Below are positions 4,885 to 6,408 of a DNA stretch of 6,408 nt, piece after piece. The notes beneath the pieces are model-generated. The model ran no database searches and was not told where the DNA came from. It worked only from the letters and a program-made list of their open reading frames with translations. The stretch's first letter is position 1. The number at the start of each line of letters is the position of its first letter. The DNA is from Clostridia bacterium. GTDB lineage: Bacteria; Bacillota_A; Clostridia; TANB77; CAG-508. Position numbers and translations under genes: made by a program. The stretch is taken from assembly GCA_022791475.1 (NCBI GenBank), contig JAAVZD010000070.1, forward strand, positions 1 to 6,408, given 5' to 3'.

Positions 4885-5925
4885 ATGGACATAAAAGATA
4901 AGAAAACCGGCAGAAAAGGGATTATTCATGTGATTGTTTTTATTATCATAATGATTTTAACCTTTTATGCGGTATTAAGGGGACAGGATTTATTTCAGAT
5001 ATGGGAAGCGTTAGGCCACATGTCTGCCGCCTATTTTCTAATGGCGATTTTGACAGCTTTGTTTTTTGTTTGTATAGAAGGTGGACTATTATGGTATCTG
5101 TTAAAATCTATGGGTGATAGTAAAAGCGGGTTTTTAAGATGCATCTCCTATTCTTTTATCGGGTTTTTTTATTCCAGCATTACTCCGTCTGCTTCTGGCG
5201 GGCAGCCTATGCAGCTGTATTATATGAATCAAGACGGAAACTCGCTATCTGGCAGTTCGGTGGCTTTAATGACCGTGGCTTTGCTCTATAAATTTGTTTT
5301 AGTGATGATTGGGATTTGTATGACAATATTTTGGTATATCCCGCTAAAAGGGTATCTGCAAAAATATTTCGGCCTGTACTTTTTGGGTTTGGCCCTTAAT
5401 ACAGGCCTGGTTATCGTCCTGCTTGCCGCTATGATGATGCCTGACCAGATGAAAGCCCTGATAGAAGGGATAGAAGGGCTTTTGGTCCGATTCAGAGTAT
5501 TAAAATATTCGGATAGGCGGAAGGAAAAAATCGGTCATTTTATTGAAGGGTACAGAAATGCAGAGCGTTATTTGATATTACATAAAGGCAGGATGGCTTT
5601 AATGACTGCCATTGCGGTGATTCAGAGGTTTAGCGTTTTTTACCTGACTGTTTTGGTATACCAGGGGTTTTCCTTGCAAGGGGTGGGTTTTATGACGATT
5701 ATGCTTTTGCAGGCAGCCGTCTATATTACGGTGGATATGCTTCCCCTCCCTGGGGCCCAAGGGATTACAGAATTGGTGTATTGCCGCATATTCAGCAAGG
5801 TTTTTACCGGCGGGTATCTTATGCCGTCGCTGTATGTAACCCGCGGGATTAATTTCTACTTTTTATTGTTTTTAAGCCTTTGTGTAGAAATCGGCAATCA
5901 GATGAGGGAGAAGGCAGCTAAGTAA
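4885..5925 (+). CDS. LPG-synthase-TM (UPF0104) family flippase-like membrane protein
   Basis: The 346-residue product is a polytopic membrane protein of the family formed by the transmembrane half of MprF (PF03706, UPF0104, flippase-like domain). Hallmarks are ITPSASGGQPMQ (99-110) and MLPLPGAQGITE (285-296). Helices are seen near 12-32, 48-73, 86-98, 125-150, 160-184, 236-258, 264-285 and 318-336, with a charged loop at 200-232. It lacks the cytoplasmic aminoacyl-transferase domain that follows in MprF, so it is not a lysyl-PG synthase. A role in lipid or lipid-linked sugar translocation is suggested by the family, but the substrate is unknown. AGGAGG (4874-4879) lies 5 nt before the ATG. 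It is the second gene after lit and is followed 112 nt later by an intrinsic terminator. Confidence 0.88.
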   Translation: MDIKDKKTGRKGIIHVIVFIIIMILTFYAVLRGQDLFQIWEALGHMSAAYFLMAILTALFFVCIEGGLLWYLLKSMGDSKSGFLRCISYSFIGFFYSSITPSASGGQPMQLYYMNQDGNSLSGSSVALMTVALLYKFVLVMIGICMTIFWYIPLKGYLQKYFGLYFLGLALNTGLVIVLLAAMMMPDQMKALIEGIEGLLVRFRVLKYSDRRKEKIGHFIEGYRNAERYLILHKGRMALMTAIAVIQRFSVFYLTVLVYQGFSLQGVGFMTIMLLQAAVYITVDMLPLPGAQGITELVYCRIFSKVFTGGYLMPSLYVTRGINFYFLLFLSLCVEIGNQMREKAAK

Positions 5926-5962
5926 GTCTCCAAATGAGAAAAGGGGTATTTTTTCAAAAGGT

Positions 5963-5981
5963 GCCCAAAAGGAGTATGGGC
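5963..5981 (+). other. Small hairpin after the flippase-like gene
   Basis: GCCCA (5963-5967) pairs with TGGGC (5977-5981) around a 9-nt loop. No T-run follows directly, so it is unlikely to terminate transcription alone. It may protect the mRNA 3' region before the real terminator at 6038. Confidence 0.3.
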
Positions 5982-6037
5982 CTCTATCAAGTTTTGTAAA
6001 AATAGAAATCAAATATTGAATATAATTACATATAAAT

Positions 6038-6072
6038 GGGCAGGGCCAGTGTTTCTGGTTTTGCCCTTTTTT
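6038..6072 (+). terminator. Intrinsic terminator of the lit-flippase unit
   Basis: Bases 6038-6049 pair fully with 6055-6066 (GGGCA, GGG, CCAG against CTGG, TTT, TGCCC) around the loop TGTTT, giving 12 pairs of which three are G·U. Six T residues follow directly (6067-6072). The wobble pairs make it specific for plus-strand transcription. Confidence 0.9.
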
Positions 6073-6298
6073 AGTATAAATATTCATGAAATCCCATGGG
6101 GCTATTCTATATTGCAGCCAGGATAAGCCTATAACAGATGATAAGGCTAAAATAAAAGAAAATTGGGATTATTTATCATATTTCTATTAAAAACATAAAT
6201 ATTTCATAAAAACTACCCACTATAATATTTATTTAAACTGATTTTTTGATATTATCTCCCACTTCTTAATTTCCTTCCTATAAGGGCGGTTATCGGAA
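6073..6298. other. AT-rich intergenic stretch, no gene recognised
   Basis: No frame of useful length with a ribosome binding site is present on either strand. A 5-bp hairpin (AGCCT 6126-6130 with AGGCT 6144-6148) lies inside a longer-range 7-bp pairing (6090-6096 with 6164-6170), which may be chance. A perfect TATAAT sits at 6221-6226, but no good -35 box lies 16-18 nt upstream, so it is only a weak promoter candidate for the gene beginning near 6374. Confidence 0.4.
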
Positions 6299-6370
6299 GC
6301 ATTGCCCCCCGGCAGGCCCCCCCTGGGGCAATGCCGGGGGCCATCCTGCCATTGAAAGGGGGCTGGCCTT
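6299..6370 (+). promoter_or_regulatory. GC-rich leader with mutually exclusive hairpins before a gene start
   Basis: In otherwise AT-rich DNA, GCATTGCCCC (6299-6308) pairs perfectly with GGGGCAATGC (6325-6334). A competing fold pairs GGCCCCC (6315-6321) with GGGGGCC (6336-6342), and GGCAGG (6311-6316) can pair with CCTGCC (6345-6350). The same C-tract (6317-6323) can also pair with GGGGG at 6358-6362, the likely ribosome binding site. A small hairpin AAGG/CCTT (6356-6359 with 6367-6370) covers that site as well. No T-run follows, so translational control or an unrelated palindromic repeat is likelier than attenuation. Confidence 0.45.
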
Positions 6371-6373
6371 CAG

Positions 6374-6408
6374 ATGAAAAACTATGAACAATACAAACGG
6401 GTGGTACG
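6374..6408 (+). CDS. Start of an unidentified gene, cut by the window end
   Basis: An ATG at 6374 opens a frame to the window edge (MKNYEQYKRVV and onward), with an in-frame stop at 6353-6355 just upstream. AAAGGGGG (6355-6362) lies 11 nt before it as a plausible ribosome binding site. A second ATG at 6384, in another frame (MNNTNGWY), is also open but has no ribosome binding site. Eleven residues are too few to name a family. Confidence 0.4.
   Translation, partial: MKNYEQYKRVV

Noticed and set aside
4885..5925. MprF (lysylphosphatidylglycerol synthase)
   Set aside because: Only the transmembrane flippase-like half is present. The C-terminal aminoacyl-transferase domain is absent, and the reading frame ends at a normal length for the stand-alone family.
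6090..6170. Structured small RNA from the 7-bp outer and 5-bp inner pairings
   Set aside because: The arms are short and far apart in AT-rich DNA, with no promoter or terminator of their own. Chance pairing is the simpler explanation.
6255..6407. Open frame entering from the right edge on the minus strand (about 50 codons)
   Set aside because: It runs through the GC-rich hairpin block, and its Gly/Pro/Ala-rich product looks like a by-product of the repeats. The plus-strand start at 6374 with a ribosome binding site is more likely.

Overview
The window reads as ordinary chromosome from a low-to-moderate-GC Gram-positive bacterium, most likely a member of the Clostridia (Lachnospiraceae-like). 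This is inferred from strong AGGAGG-type ribosome binding sites, clear TTGACA/TATAAT-type promoters with 17-nt spacers, an intrinsic terminator, and a DUF1461/TIGR01906 (Lit-family) membrane protein, a family known from Firmicutes. I see no transposase, phage gene, CRISPR array or rRNA.

Left part, minus strand (1-1612). A tRNA-Lys(CTT) has its own promoter and a long hairpin terminator that reaches the window edge. A unit of trmB (tRNA m7G46 methyltransferase), a possible 45-codon small gene and trxA (thioredoxin) runs toward it, driven by a promoter at 1584-1612. The tRNA carries G46 in its variable loop, the base TrmB methylates.

Middle (1680-3243). Divergent from trmB lies a single-pass membrane protein with a cytoplasmic DUF4145 (HEPN-like) domain, a Thr/Pro-rich stalk and an outside SH3b domain. 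I judge this the least ordinary protein in the window. It converges on a PAP2-type membrane phosphatase gene.

Envelope cluster (2692-5925). Two divergent two-gene units share one 226-bp control region. To the left is a TRIC/UPF0126 membrane protein followed by the PAP2 phosphatase. To the right is a Lit-family lipoprotein transacylase homologue followed by an LPG-synthase-TM (UPF0104, flippase-like) protein. Each unit has a good promoter. All four products are integral membrane proteins. Three belong to families that act on lipids or lipid-linked molecules, so a common envelope role is plausible but is inference.

Right end (5926-6408). A strand-specific intrinsic terminator ends the right-hand unit. 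About 230 bp of AT-rich DNA without a recognisable gene follows, then a GC-rich block with mutually exclusive hairpins just before a probable gene start cut off by the window end. No fully new system is evident. The best leads are the DUF4145-TM-SH3b protein, the hairpin-rich leader at the right end, and the small gene between trmB and trxA.
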